In this document: piece after piece, positions 15,653-22,779 of the stretch
Position numbering within the stretch: the stretch's first letter is position 1
How the letters are laid out: each line of letters opens with the position of its first letter
Origin: an uncultured Clostridia bacterium
GTDB taxonomy: Bacteria; Bacillota; Clostridia; Christensenellales; CAG-917
DNA: 25,682 nt
NCBI GenBank assembly: GCA_934254835.1
Contig: CAKQMI010000027.1
Coordinates: 1-25,682, forward strand
Reading direction: 5' to 3'
The notes under the pieces: generated by a model
Databases searched by the model: none
Told to the model about the DNA's origin: nothing
Seen by the model: only the letters and a program-made list of their open reading frames with translations
Made by a program: the position numbers and the translations under genes

Positions 15653-16654
15653 ATGAGTATGGTAAATGCCGATGTTACTGAATTGCTGCAATCTTGGAAT
15701 AATATTAAAACGGCAATTTCAAGCATCGAAACAACGAGAACGACGATGACGAGAAAGTATCAACAACTTAGCGGTGAATGGAAAGACAGAAAATATAAAG
15801 AATTAGGTGACGTCGTTCAAGAGTGCAACAGAGCCTTAAACGAAATATTAAAGGTTCTATATAAGGGCGAAAAATTCGTTGGCTCACTTGCAAATAGTTT
15901 GCAGGAATATGAAAATACGGGACTTGAATATCTGTCAAATCAAGAACAGATAGCGAGCGGTAATTACGAAACATCAAGAGCATTTGGTTCTAATGGTAGA
16001 AGCGGCTTCTTTGCTAACATTTTTAATAGGAGTCAGAATATTAACGATGCACTAAAAGGTGTTGAATACAAACCTATACGAACTGCCTTTTTTTCAAGAA
16101 GTGAAGAACAAATCATTAGTAACATAAGCGGCGGTGATATGACCGAAGGCTCTTGTTCTTCATTGGCTCTTGCGTATGCTGGCAATAGAGCCGGTTACAT
16201 TGTTTACGATTTTCGTGATGGTCAAAGCCGTGAAGTTTTTTCTTCAAGATCGTCAATAGAACAAATTGCTAATTTGGACGGCGTAAATTCACAAGTCTTA
16301 CGTGGAACAGATGATACAATATGCGCAGAGCGATTGATGTCGAGTATGGAACAAGGACGGCAATATTATATGGCAACCGGAGCGCACGCTGCTATTGTCC
16401 GGTTAAACAATGAAGGAATTTATCAATATTTGGAACTGCAAAGTGGAACTCTAAGTGAAAACGGATGGCATACTCTCACCTTAAGCGAATTATATTCAAG
16501 GTTTGGTTGCGAAGATGGGCAATCAAGGGAGTATGCTAACTACCTTATTGAGTTGGAATCTTTGCAAAACAATGCAGAATTTCTGAATCTTTTGGGATAC
16601 ATCAATACAGATGAATCAGCACAGATGAAAGGAGAAAGTGGTTATGTCAGATAA
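15653..16654 (+). CDS. WXG100-domain effector with papain-fold (deamidase/protease-like) C-terminus
   Basis: In this 333-residue protein, residues 1-95 are a WXG100-type hairpin with GEWKDRKYKEL (W43), closely similar to the protein at 6729. A Gly/Ser-rich linker follows to about 160. The C-terminal domain has C168 (TEGSCSSLAL), H245 (TGAHAAIVR) and a YLELQSG motif with E261/Q263. This is the order and spacing of papain-fold toxin domains, some of which are glutamine deamidases. It is the clearest effector of the operon: a secretion domain joined to a catalytic domain, followed by a small overlapping gene. In a ubiquitin-like context a modifier-cleaving or deamidating role is also possible. 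GGAGGTGG precedes the ATG. Confidence 0.7.
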   Translation: MSMVNADVTELLQSWNNIKTAISSIETTRTTMTRKYQQLSGEWKDRKYKELGDVVQECNRALNEILKVLYKGEKFVGSLANSLQEYENTGLEYLSNQEQIASGNYETSRAFGSNGRSGFFANIFNRSQNINDALKGVEYKPIRTAFFSRSEEQIISNISGGDMTEGSCSSLALAYAGNRAGYIVYDFRDGQSREVFSSRSSIEQIANLDGVNSQVLRGTDDTICAERLMSSMEQGRQYYMATGAHAAIVRLNNEGIYQYLELQSGTLSENGWHTLTLSELYSRFGCEDGQSREYANYLIELESLQNNAEFLNLLGYINTDESAQMKGESGYVR

Positions 16655-16865
16655 GAAAGAACTGAAGTTTTCTTGGTTGCCAAAGTCGGACAAAGTAGGA
16701 GAACGGCTATTTACATTTGATGGAGAGCAAGTGTTTAACCTATTTAGGGATTATCCCCACGCACTTACTCCTGAACAAAAAATTCTGTTTGATGAAGCAA
16801 ATCCATTTTGGGTTGACTTTTTCAAAGATCGAAAATATAAAAACGACAATGATGAGCAAGAATAA
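16644..16865 (+). CDS. Small acidic protein overlapping effector gene; candidate immunity protein
   Basis: This 73-residue protein overlaps the effector stop codon by 11 nt. The ATG at 16644 (or GTG at 16638) has AAAGGAGAAA just upstream, within the effector's last codons. It has no signal peptide or membrane segment and is rich in Phe, Trp, Asp and Lys. No family is recognised. Overlap with a toxin-like gene, small size and cytosolic character are typical of immunity proteins, so it probably protects against the papain-fold domain. This is inferred from position only. Confidence 0.55.
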   Translation: MSDKKELKFSWLPKSDKVGERLFTFDGEQVFNLFRDYPHALTPEQKILFDEANPFWVDFFKDRKYKNDNDEQE

Positions 16866-16935
16866 TACGGCATTTACTTATACCTAAAGAAGAGGTAAAA
16901 AGAACATAGATTTAATATTAAAAGGAGGTGGCGCA

Positions 16936-17817
16936 ATGGATATATGGCATAAGTTGGGAAGAATATTTCGCTTTTCAAATTTGGGAACGCTGATTTTCTT
17001 TTTGTTGAATATCGGTCTTATTTTAGCTTTGTTCTTTCCCTATGGTTTTACGCCTGAAGTGGCAGTTCCTTTGATTGTATGTTACATAGTCACCGTTTTA
17101 ATTAGTCTATCGCCCATTGGAGAGTGGACACTTGCAGCACTTGCAGGAGCAAAAGAAATAAAACGAAAAGATATTAAAATTCGTTTAGTGCCATTATTGG
17201 AGATCGTATTTGAACAAGCAAAAGAAAGAACTCCGTCTATGGTTAATTCTATTAGGCTAAAAATAATACACGACCAATCGCCAAATGCTTTTGCGATTGG
17301 TCGAAGGACTATTTGCGTTACAGACGGGTTATTAAACCTCACCGATGAAGAAATAATGGCTGTGTTTGCTCACGAGATTGGACACATTGCGTATCAGCAC
17401 TCAGCCATTCAACTTCTTATCGGTGGCGGAAATCTCTTTATTTCCGGATTTTTGCTTATTGTTAAAGTTATTTGCTGGATTATTACTGGTATTTTCGCTC
17501 TCGTTGGTATAAGTACAAGAAGTTTTTGGGGCGGTTTGTTTATGACACTTTTCGGCGGCTTATCAACCGTGCTCATTTGGCTTTGGACTAAGTTCTGTAT
17601 GTTATTCTTAATGTGGTCAATGCGGCAAAATGAATTTGTTGCAGATGAATATGCTTACAAATTGGGTTATGGCACAATATTAGCAAGCGTGTTGGATAGA
17701 CATATGTGTTCAGCCCCTAATAATGGATTGCTAAGAGCACTTTATTCAACACACCCACATAGTGATGACCGTATAGCACGCTTGCAGGAACTCGGCGCAG
17801 ATTATTACAGATATTAA
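16936..17817 (+). CDS. M48-family (HtpX-like) membrane zinc metallopeptidase
   Basis: This 293-residue protein has hydrophobic segments at about 17-38, 43-65, 163-192 and 196-228. The zinc motif is HEIGH (H146, E147, H150) and the third ligand is E233 in NEFVADEYA, as in HtpX/Ste24-like M48 peptidases. The active site faces the cytoplasm in this family. The length matches HtpX (about 290). AAAGGAGGTGG precedes the ATG. It is the last plus-strand gene of the cargo and is followed by a terminator. It may process secreted or modified proteins or clear jammed membrane complexes of this system. Its inclusion in the operon is seen; its task is inferred. Confidence 0.8.
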   Translation: MDIWHKLGRIFRFSNLGTLIFFLLNIGLILALFFPYGFTPEVAVPLIVCYIVTVLISLSPIGEWTLAALAGAKEIKRKDIKIRLVPLLEIVFEQAKERTPSMVNSIRLKIIHDQSPNAFAIGRRTICVTDGLLNLTDEEIMAVFAHEIGHIAYQHSAIQLLIGGGNLFISGFLLIVKVICWIITGIFALVGISTRSFWGGLFMTLFGGLSTVLIWLWTKFCMLFLMWSMRQNEFVADEYAYKLGYGTILASVLDRHMCSAPNNGLLRALYSTHPHSDDRIARLQELGADYYRY

Positions 17818-17898
17818 GCCGTTAGAATTTATAGATGGATGATGATATATTTTTTGGATAATATCAATAGAGCAATTATAAAAAGCGCAAAAACGGAG

Positions 17899-17930
17899 AA
17901 GCCGCAGCAGAGTTTGCTCCACTGCGGCTT
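17899..17930 (+). terminator. Hairpin terminator at end of cargo operon
   Basis: AAGCCGCAG (17899-17907) pairs perfectly with CTGCGGCTT (17922-17930), loop 14 nt, next to a short T-rich stretch. It lies between the convergent M48 gene and the minus-strand HipA-like gene and may serve both strands. Confidence 0.6.
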
Positions 17931-17968
17931 TGCTGACTTCTGTACCTATGTGAGCAAGATTCAGCAAT

Positions 17969-18757
17969 TTACATCGTGCCTATATAGGTTTTGACTTTTG
18001 CTTGCAGTAACTTTATGTACTCCTCGTAATAAACAATCAGCCCCATTGGATAGATGTCGGCAAGCACAACAGTCAGATCTGCTACTTGTTCTTCTGTCAC
18101 TTTACAAAGGCGTTCCATTGCTTGCATATAGCTTGGGCGCAGATTGTTAGCATCCGCAGTCATATGCTCTGCTGCACTTCGTAAGCACAGTTCGGCATCA
18201 CTCTCGAATGGATGCTGTGAAAAGTGCTGAAGCATTCTCCGCAACTGCTCTGTCCCAGCATCAGTGTTATATAGGCTCAGCTTGATGACAAAATCCGTCA
18301 CATCAAACGCTTCGTCCCAATCATAGGCGAATACGCCCTTGGTGGACGAGTATGCGAACTGCGGCGTGTCTGCGATCCGGCAGAACATTGCATACAAAGC
18401 CATACTGTCCAAATACTGCTGACGCAGTACCGGGGACTCTTTTACCCTATCATAATCGACCGCAGAAAAATCCTCCACCCATTCCGTTCCTACAATAAAC
18501 GGGTGCATCGGAAACAATCTGCGGGTTTCACCGCTTGTGCTCATAAGATAGGCTTTCGGCGTATAGACGCCGCATAGTTCAGCAAGCCGACTACACATAA
18601 AGGTGTTGCAGGCGGACTGTATGTTTTCGTGCTTGACAAGAAGCCTTGGATACCCCACCCTTTTCGGCGTAGCAATATACTTGCATACGCCGCCGAAGCC
18701 TTCGTGGTTCAAGGTCTTATAGTCATAATTGACTGTGTTGAGAATGTAGTCACCCAT
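17969..18757 (-). CDS. HipA-like/kinase-fold protein, probably degenerate
   Basis: This 262-residue protein has an N-lobe-like start (LLVKHEN, Lys42), then FMCSRLAELCGVYTPKAYLM, which resembles the HipA-type segment after the ATP-binding strand. A later FAYDWDEAFDV (D146/D148) sits where HipA/PI-kinase folds keep the metal-binding Asp. A clear catalytic N-x-x-D or H-x-N motif is missing, so activity is doubtful. GGAGG precedes the ATG on the minus strand. It is downstream of the ImmA-type and XRE genes and presumably co-transcribed with them. It may be a third component of the element's regulatory or toxin-antitoxin module. The kinase-fold call is tentative; otherwise it is an ICE hypothetical. 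Confidence 0.4.
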   Translation of the reverse strand: MGDYILNTVNYDYKTLNHEGFGGVCKYIATPKRVGYPRLLVKHENIQSACNTFMCSRLAELCGVYTPKAYLMSTSGETRRLFPMHPFIVGTEWVEDFSAVDYDRVKESPVLRQQYLDSMALYAMFCRIADTPQFAYSSTKGVFAYDWDEAFDVTDFVIKLSLYNTDAGTEQLRRMLQHFSQHPFESDAELCLRSAAEHMTADANNLRPSYMQAMERLCKVTEEQVADLTVVLADIYPMGLIVYYEEYIKLLQAKVKTYIGTM

Positions 18758-18870
18758 ATCGTCCTCCGCTGCTTTCGGCAGTTTATTGGTGATTTTATAT
18801 CTAAAATAGCCGCCTTGTGCGACTACGGGATTTATGCAACAGCCCGTTGCACAAATTGTCTTCCGTTTTC

Positions 18871-19386
18871 CTATTTCAAAAATCTGTTTTCATACTCCTG
18901 ATGGTGCAGACAATAGCCCTGTGCAATCAGTGCATCGGTTTTCAGCGCAACGAGGTTCGTATCCGAGTGCATTGCACTGGCAATCTGTTGTATATCATAG
19001 CCGTAACGGATATATTCGAGGATTTCCTCGTCGCCCAAGGACACCTGAGAAGCGAACACATTCGCTTCATATTCCATCCGGCTCTCTTGCATATTGAAGA
19101 TATTGAACTCTTTGAAGCCGCCCGCTTTCACAGCTTCCTTTCGGTGCAGAATATCGTGCCCGATCTCGTGGAGCATAACGATGCTTTCCATCACCGGATG
19201 CAGATCGTTTTTAATGAAGATAAATCGGTTACGCATCAGAACCTTATAGGCTCCACGCTGTCGCTTAAAATCCACGGGGACGACTTCGATGCCAAGCTCA
19301 CGAGCGATCCTGTGCGGATCTCTCGTGCCGAGCGTATCGACCAGCCTATTTGCTGTCTGTACAATCTCCAAAGTCTGAATATCCAA
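18871..19386 (-). CDS. ImmA/IrrE-family metallopeptidase
   Basis: This 171-residue protein has the zinc motif MLHEIGHDIL (H73, E74, H77) and a downstream RMEYEANVFA (E105/E107) that supplies the third ligand, the signature of ImmA/IrrE peptidases. In ICEBs1 the homologue ImmA cleaves the repressor ImmR to release the element. Here the upstream co-directional gene is an XRE repressor, the same pairing. The start is a TTG behind AGGGGGTG on the minus strand; the next Met would remove the first 50 residues. A 78-bp gap from the XRE gene contains a small hairpin (19438-19457). Confidence 0.8.
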   Translation of the reverse strand: MDIQTLEIVQTANRLVDTLGTRDPHRIARELGIEVVPVDFKRQRGAYKVLMRNRFIFIKNDLHPVMESIVMLHEIGHDILHRKEAVKAGGFKEFNIFNMQESRMEYEANVFASQVSLGDEEILEYIRYGYDIQQIASAMHSDTNLVALKTDALIAQGYCLHHQEYENRFLK

Positions 19387-19464
19387 GAGCGAACACCCCC
19401 TTCTGCCTATTTCGGCAATTCTATTCTAACATAAGCTGTGTCCCATTAAACGGACACGATGGAA

Positions 19465-19872
19465 TCAGTCCTTACGGTACTTCTTGGGCGTGAACTTCTT
19501 ATTCTTCTCTTTGGCGATCCAATACGCATCCTGCAAAGCCTTCATCATCACATCCAAATCCTCATCGGCAATATTACCGCCGGCAAAAAGACCGCTTACC
19601 TCATCTACCAGCGCTTGCGCCTGCTTTGCGCCTTTTGCACCGTATTTCTCTGCGGCAGAAAGGAGGAACTCCTCGTCCTCATTCAGAAAGTAGTTTTCTT
19701 CGGTATGAAACAACTCCGCCAGCTTGCGGTAGATGTCCCGTTTCCTCGGATAGCACTCGCCGGATTCATAGTTGGTGATCGTTCTGAGGGAGACTCCAAG
19801 AGCCTTCGCCAGTTCCTCCTGCTTCAAGCCTGCCTTTGTGCGGGCTTCTTTTAATTTCTCGCAAAACCTCAT
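19465..19872 (-). CDS. XRE-family repressor (ImmR-like)
   Basis: This 135-residue protein has an N-terminal helix-turn-helix at about residues 5-60 (LKQEELAKALGVSLRTITNYESG). A helical C-terminal part of about 75 residues follows and ends in a basic tail. The ATG at 19872 has GGAGG 8 nt upstream; the frame continues to 19896 without a better site. It is divergent from the gene at 20101, and the region between holds a consensus promoter overlapped by two identical-core palindromes, the probable binding sites. Together with the ImmA-type peptidase it likely keeps the excision/regulatory genes silent until induction. Confidence 0.85.
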   Translation of the reverse strand: MRFCEKLKEARTKAGLKQEELAKALGVSLRTITNYESGECYPRKRDIYRKLAELFHTEENYFLNEDEEFLLSAAEKYGAKGAKQAQALVDEVSGLFAGGNIADEDLDVMMKALQDAYWIAKEKNKKFTPKKYRKD

Positions 19873-19927
19873 TGTAGCGTCCTCCGTAGTGTTCAAAATA
19901 TGTTAGAAATTAAATTGCTATTATCTG

Positions 19928-19956
19928 TTGACAAACGCAGATAAACTGCGTATAAT
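19928..19956 (+). promoter_or_regulatory. Consensus rightward promoter
   Basis: TTGACA (19928-19933) and TATAAT (19951-19956) are spaced by 17 bp. The promoter faces the regulator gene at 20101, leaving a leader of about 140 nt, and its spacer is occupied by an operator-like palindrome. Confidence 0.85.
19935..19951. promoter_or_regulatory. Operator 1, ACGCA-N7-TGCGT
   Basis: This palindrome fills the space between the -35 and -10 boxes, so a bound protein would block the rightward promoter. The likely ligand is the divergent XRE repressor. Confidence 0.7.
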
Positions 19957-19962
19957 ATAAAC

Positions 19963-19979
19963 ACGCAATTAAGCTGCGT
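19963..19979. promoter_or_regulatory. Operator 2, ACGCA-N7-TGCGT
   Basis: A second copy has identical half-sites, 28 bp (centre to centre) from operator 1. It covers the transcription start region of the rightward promoter and may also control the leftward repressor promoter. Confidence 0.7.
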
Positions 19980-20100
19980 ATTTATATTACTCGAACTTGC
20001 GTGTCTTGTCAAGGGGTTTCGGAAAGATACTGCAATTTTTTAGGCGTTGAATATACACAATCGTGATTAGTATGCCCGTTCATACGGAAAAGGAGCAGCA

Positions 20101-20700
20101 ATGGGGAGAAACAATACAAAGGCAGTTAAGAACATCACAAAAATGTACGAACAGTTGGGCTTGGCGCAGGACGACATATTCCATAAAACAAAGCTGCTTT
20201 TGAGCATTTACCGTGATGTGGTTTGGGCGACGCTTTCAGACTGTAACTGCGTAAATGAGGAAATCTATTACTACGGCGACGATTTGACGGATGCCTTGGT
20301 CTATTTGGAGGAGTTTGCGCCCGATATAGAACGCAGCGAGTTTGAACGCCGTGTGTGCAACCTGTTTGAAAATAAGTGGATGATTGACCTCATTGACAAG
20401 GCGATGAGTAAGGTCTATGACTATTACAATAACGGACGACTTTACCACGAGATACTCTCCAAGAGTTATCTGACCGCTTTCCGCTATACTGAAAGTGAGC
20501 TACTGGAGATACTTAATTTAGAACGCAGCACCTTTTATGACCGAAAGAAGGAAGCTGTTATGCTGCTTGGAATAGCTCTATGGGGTTATGCGATCCCCGT
20601 ATTTCGTGGCATTTTTGATGTGGAAGGAGATGAGAGCGAGATCCCTGAATTTTTTACCTGCACCGAAAAGTCCGACCTTTGTCCGACGAAAGTCCGATGA
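20101..20700 (+). CDS. HTH (sigma/ArpU-like) regulator of the element
   Basis: This 199-residue protein is acidic and helical, with a C-terminal helix-turn-helix-like segment (YTESELLEILNLERSTFYDRKKEA, about 130-153) as in region-4-like phage/ICE regulators. AAAGGAGCAGCA precedes the ATG. It is the first gene under the consensus promoter that carries the two operators, so it is probably the main target of the XRE repressor. Its last codons run into an 11-bp-spaced repeat array (20671-20731). The exact family is not recognised; activation of excision or late element genes is inferred. Confidence 0.6.
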   Translation: MGRNNTKAVKNITKMYEQLGLAQDDIFHKTKLLLSIYRDVVWATLSDCNCVNEEIYYYGDDLTDALVYLEEFAPDIERSEFERRVCNLFENKWMIDLIDKAMSKVYDYYNNGRLYHEILSKSYLTAFRYTESELLEILNLERSTFYDRKKEAVMLLGIALWGYAIPVFRGIFDVEGDESEIPEFFTCTEKSDLCPTKVR

Positions 20701-20731
20701 AAATCCGACCGACTTCCTACTGAAAGTCCGA
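20671..20731 (+). repeat. Helically phased TCCGA repeats
   Basis: TCCGA occurs at 20671, 20682, 20693 and 20704, exactly 11 bp apart, and again at 20727. The array straddles the stop codon of the preceding regulator gene. Function unknown. Confidence 0.7.
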
Positions 20732-20952
20732 CTTTGCCTCTGCTATACTGTCTATGCTGACGGATTGCAGCCATTTTTGGGGCGTGGCAGAAAAATGGCG
20801 AGAAAGTGGCACAGATACGCCGATGACACGGAAAAGCCGCCGTGCTATAATGATGTCGTCAAAAAGTGCAAACAATTTACTTGCCTAAAAATCTTCTGCC
20901 CACCATACCCTCTCTGCAATCCGGGCGGGCAGGCAAATGAATAGGTTATATG

Positions 20953-20991
20953 AAGCAGTTACAGCCTCAAAGGTGTGTAGCTGCTTTTTTA
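20953..20991 (+). terminator. Rho-independent terminator
   Basis: An 11-bp stem (20953-20963 with 20976-20986, one G-U) is followed by a T run to 20991. Confidence 0.8.
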
Positions 20992-21105
20992 TTGCCTGTT
21001 TGCCGACAGCAGCCGTGAAGGATGTTTTTTGAAACGAGATCACATCTTTCACCAAGTTATAAGCAGCTTAGGCGAAGCGAATTGAATAGGACGAGCTAAG
21101 AGAAG

Positions 21106-21155
21106 AAGCCGTTGTAGCCATCAAGGATTGACTTGAAAGCTACAGCGGCTTTTTT
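21106..21155 (+). terminator. Rho-independent terminator
   Basis: A 13-bp stem (21106-21118 with 21139-21151) encloses a 20-nt loop and ends in a T run. Confidence 0.8.
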
Positions 21156-21305
21156 GTACCCTTTTCGCTTTCTCCTGAGCAGAAGGGGTGAAGTTATGTT
21201 TTTACTGCATTGGCAGAGCGCCGTTTCCCGGTATCCCTGATTTTCGGAATGAAATTTTTAATTTGACTTTATTAAAAAAATCCGAATTTCAAGGAGAACA
21301 CAAAA

Positions 21306-21890
21306 ATGTCTAACAACACAATCAATATCGACATCGACGCATTGACAGAGGATTTTAAGGCGCATTGCAAGATTATCAAGCTGGGCTACGAGTATCCCGG
21401 CTACACAGGCATCGAAAAGTATGCCATTGTCACCGATCTCAGTTATGCGCAGATTATGGAACGCTATGCGCCTGTTGCGGAGCACTATTGCCCGTTTCTA
21501 CTTCTCAGCAAAGCTGCTGGCGAGGTCATCGCAGACTTTAAGCGCAACGAGGACAAGTTTTCTAAGCGGATGCAGAAAGATGACTGCTACGGCTTTGAGG
21601 ATGGCATGACCGAGCGCTACAACATTGAATGCTGTGTCCCCGATTTTACAGAAGCGCTGTTTCGGGAGTGCTTTCCGCAGCGGCTTGTGGGAAAAGCGTT
21701 TGCGCTGCTTACTCCCATCCAACAAAGCCGTGTGAAACAGCACATTTTCGGGAAAAAGTCTTTTGCCAAAATTGCCGCTTCGGAAGGTAAAGCAAAGAAC
21801 ACGGTTCAGGAGTCATACGATGCCGCAATCAAAAAGATGAAAAAATTTTTGAAAAACACCCTGCCAAAAGACACCCCTTATTCGGAGTAA
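21306..21890 (+). CDS. Sigma-70-like (region 4) regulatory protein
   Basis: This 194-residue protein has a C-terminal region-4-type helix-turn-helix at about 130-178 (LLTPIQQSRVKQHIFGKKSFAKIAASEGKAKNTVQESYDAAIKKM). This is the layout of small sigma-like proteins carried by Tn916/Tn1549-family elements. The N-terminal half shows no clear region 2, so it may be an accessory or anti-termination-type factor rather than a full sigma factor. AAGGAG precedes the ATG. It stands between a terminator and the MazF-like gene and may drive the excision genes downstream. Confidence 0.7.
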   Translation: MSNNTINIDIDALTEDFKAHCKIIKLGYEYPGYTGIEKYAIVTDLSYAQIMERYAPVAEHYCPFLLLSKAAGEVIADFKRNEDKFSKRMQKDDCYGFEDGMTERYNIECCVPDFTEALFRECFPQRLVGKAFALLTPIQQSRVKQHIFGKKSFAKIAASEGKAKNTVQESYDAAIKKMKKFLKNTLPKDTPYSE

Positions 21891-21958
21891 GTGAAGGGGT
21901 TATTTCTGATCCGGACAGGAACACCTTTCAAAAATAAAAATATGAGAGGTTATACATT

Positions 21959-22513
21959 ATGGAAAACAAGAACATAAACGGCAAGGTTCAGCGTGGAGAA
22001 ATCTATCTTTACGATTTCGGCAATAACGGTGGGTCAATCCAAAACGGTGTGCGTCCTGCTTTGGTCGTACAGTGTGATGAGGGTAATACGGCAAGCAGCA
22101 CAACAATAATTGCCGCAATGACCTCCATTATCAAAAAGCAGTATTTACCGTCCCACATCATTTTAGGCGACCGATTCGGATTGAAAGAACCGTCTATGGT
22201 GATGCTCGAACAACTGAAAACCGTCAATCAATCCGATTTCATTGAGTATATCGGCAAAATCGACGACGAGCATTATATGAAAAAGATCAATATCGGTATC
22301 AAAAAGGCAATGGGACTTTGGGTGGATAAGCCTTATCGCAGTCCCTCGGATATTCGTTGTCTATGCGTAAAATGCTTGGAGGACTATAAGAACAATCCAA
22401 ACTTCATTGTGAAGCGCCTTGATCCGTTTGTGAGAGTCAAGGAAAAATGCGACAAGTGTCAGAATCTCGGCTATGATTACCTTGTCATCGAAAGAAGCAA
22501 GGAGGGGCGTTAA
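21959..22513 (+). CDS. MazF/PemK-like toxin with C-terminal zinc-ribbon extension
   Basis: In this 184-residue protein, residues 8-120 show the MazF/PemK fold: RGEIYLYDFG, then GVRPALVVQ, TIIAAMTS, and LEQLKTVN near the end. MazF proteins are mRNA-cleaving endoribonucleases. The C-terminal ~60 residues add two CxxC pairs (CVKC and CDKC), probably a zinc ribbon, which typical MazF (about 115 residues) lacks. No MazE-type antitoxin gene lies before it. The following TnpW-like gene overlaps its stop by 1 nt. It may stabilise the element, or it may be a MazF-fold regulator without toxicity. Confidence 0.75.
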   Translation: MENKNINGKVQRGEIYLYDFGNNGGSIQNGVRPALVVQCDEGNTASSTTIIAAMTSIIKKQYLPSHIILGDRFGLKEPSMVMLEQLKTVNQSDFIEYIGKIDDEHYMKKINIGIKKAMGLWVDKPYRSPSDIRCLCVKCLEDYKNNPNFIVKRLDPFVRVKEKCDKCQNLGYDYLVIERSKEGR

Positions 22514-22731
22514 TGGAGAATACTTCGCAGAAGAGCAGCCCAGCCATTGAATTTTCCTCTGGCTTCTGCGACAGCGATTTCAAAATGAAAATTGGTGGAA
22601 CGGTATATGAGATTTCGACTCATTTTGATCCCGAAGGTAGCCGGTGTGTATTGCAGCAATTCCGTGACCTGATACTTTCAGAGGATTTGCTGGAAAATCG
22701 CATAATTGCAGAAAACGCAAAGGCACGGTAA
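22513..22731 (+). CDS. tnpW: TnpW-like transposon protein
   Basis: This 72-residue protein matches the pattern of TnpW, the small protein encoded just before the large resolvase in Tn4451/Tn1549-type elements (FKMKIGGTVYEISTHFDPEG, then QFRDLILSE). Its ATG overlaps the MazF stop in TAATG, with GGAGG upstream. The function in the family is unclear; it is thought to act alongside the recombinase. Its last codons form the left arm of a perfect 11-bp hairpin. Confidence 0.75.
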   Translation: MENTSQKSSPAIEFSSGFCDSDFKMKIGGTVYEISTHFDPEGSRCVLQQFRDLILSEDLLENRIIAENAKAR

Positions 22732-22748
22732 GATAATCGTGCCTTTGC
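22717..22748 (+). promoter_or_regulatory. Perfect 11-bp hairpin between tnpW and large recombinase
   Basis: GCAAAGGCACG (22717-22727) and CGTGCCTTTGC (22738-22748) enclose a 10-nt loop. There is no T run. It overlaps the tnpW stop and lies 16 nt before the recombinase ribosome binding site. It could lower recombinase expression or bind a regulator. Confidence 0.55.
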
Positions 22749-22779
22749 AATGCCCGGTTGTCGGAAAGGAGATATGACA

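Larger units (their letters stand above)
20732..21305. other. Non-coding region with two terminators, no convincing gene
   Basis: About 570 bp lie between two regulator genes. The stretch holds two strong plus-strand hairpin terminators (20953-20991 and 21106-21155), and between them a weaker stem (AAGGATGT with ACATCTTT near 21016-21050). An open frame extending to 20944 lacks its own ribosome binding site and looks non-coding. The series of hairpins could include a small RNA, but no known family is recognised. Confidence 0.5.

Noticed and set aside
18817..19434. 205-residue plus-strand open frame
   Set aside because: It is antisense to the ImmA-type gene, which has an intact HEIGH motif; no family features are seen.
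20671..20731. Possible CRISPR-like array
   Set aside because: Repeats are 5 bp with 6-bp gaps, far below CRISPR unit size, and no cas genes are present.
20588..20944. 118-residue plus-strand open frame overlapping the regulator gene
   Set aside because: It lacks a ribosome binding site, overlaps a better gene in another frame and has no recognisable domain; the TCCGA repeats explain part of its length.
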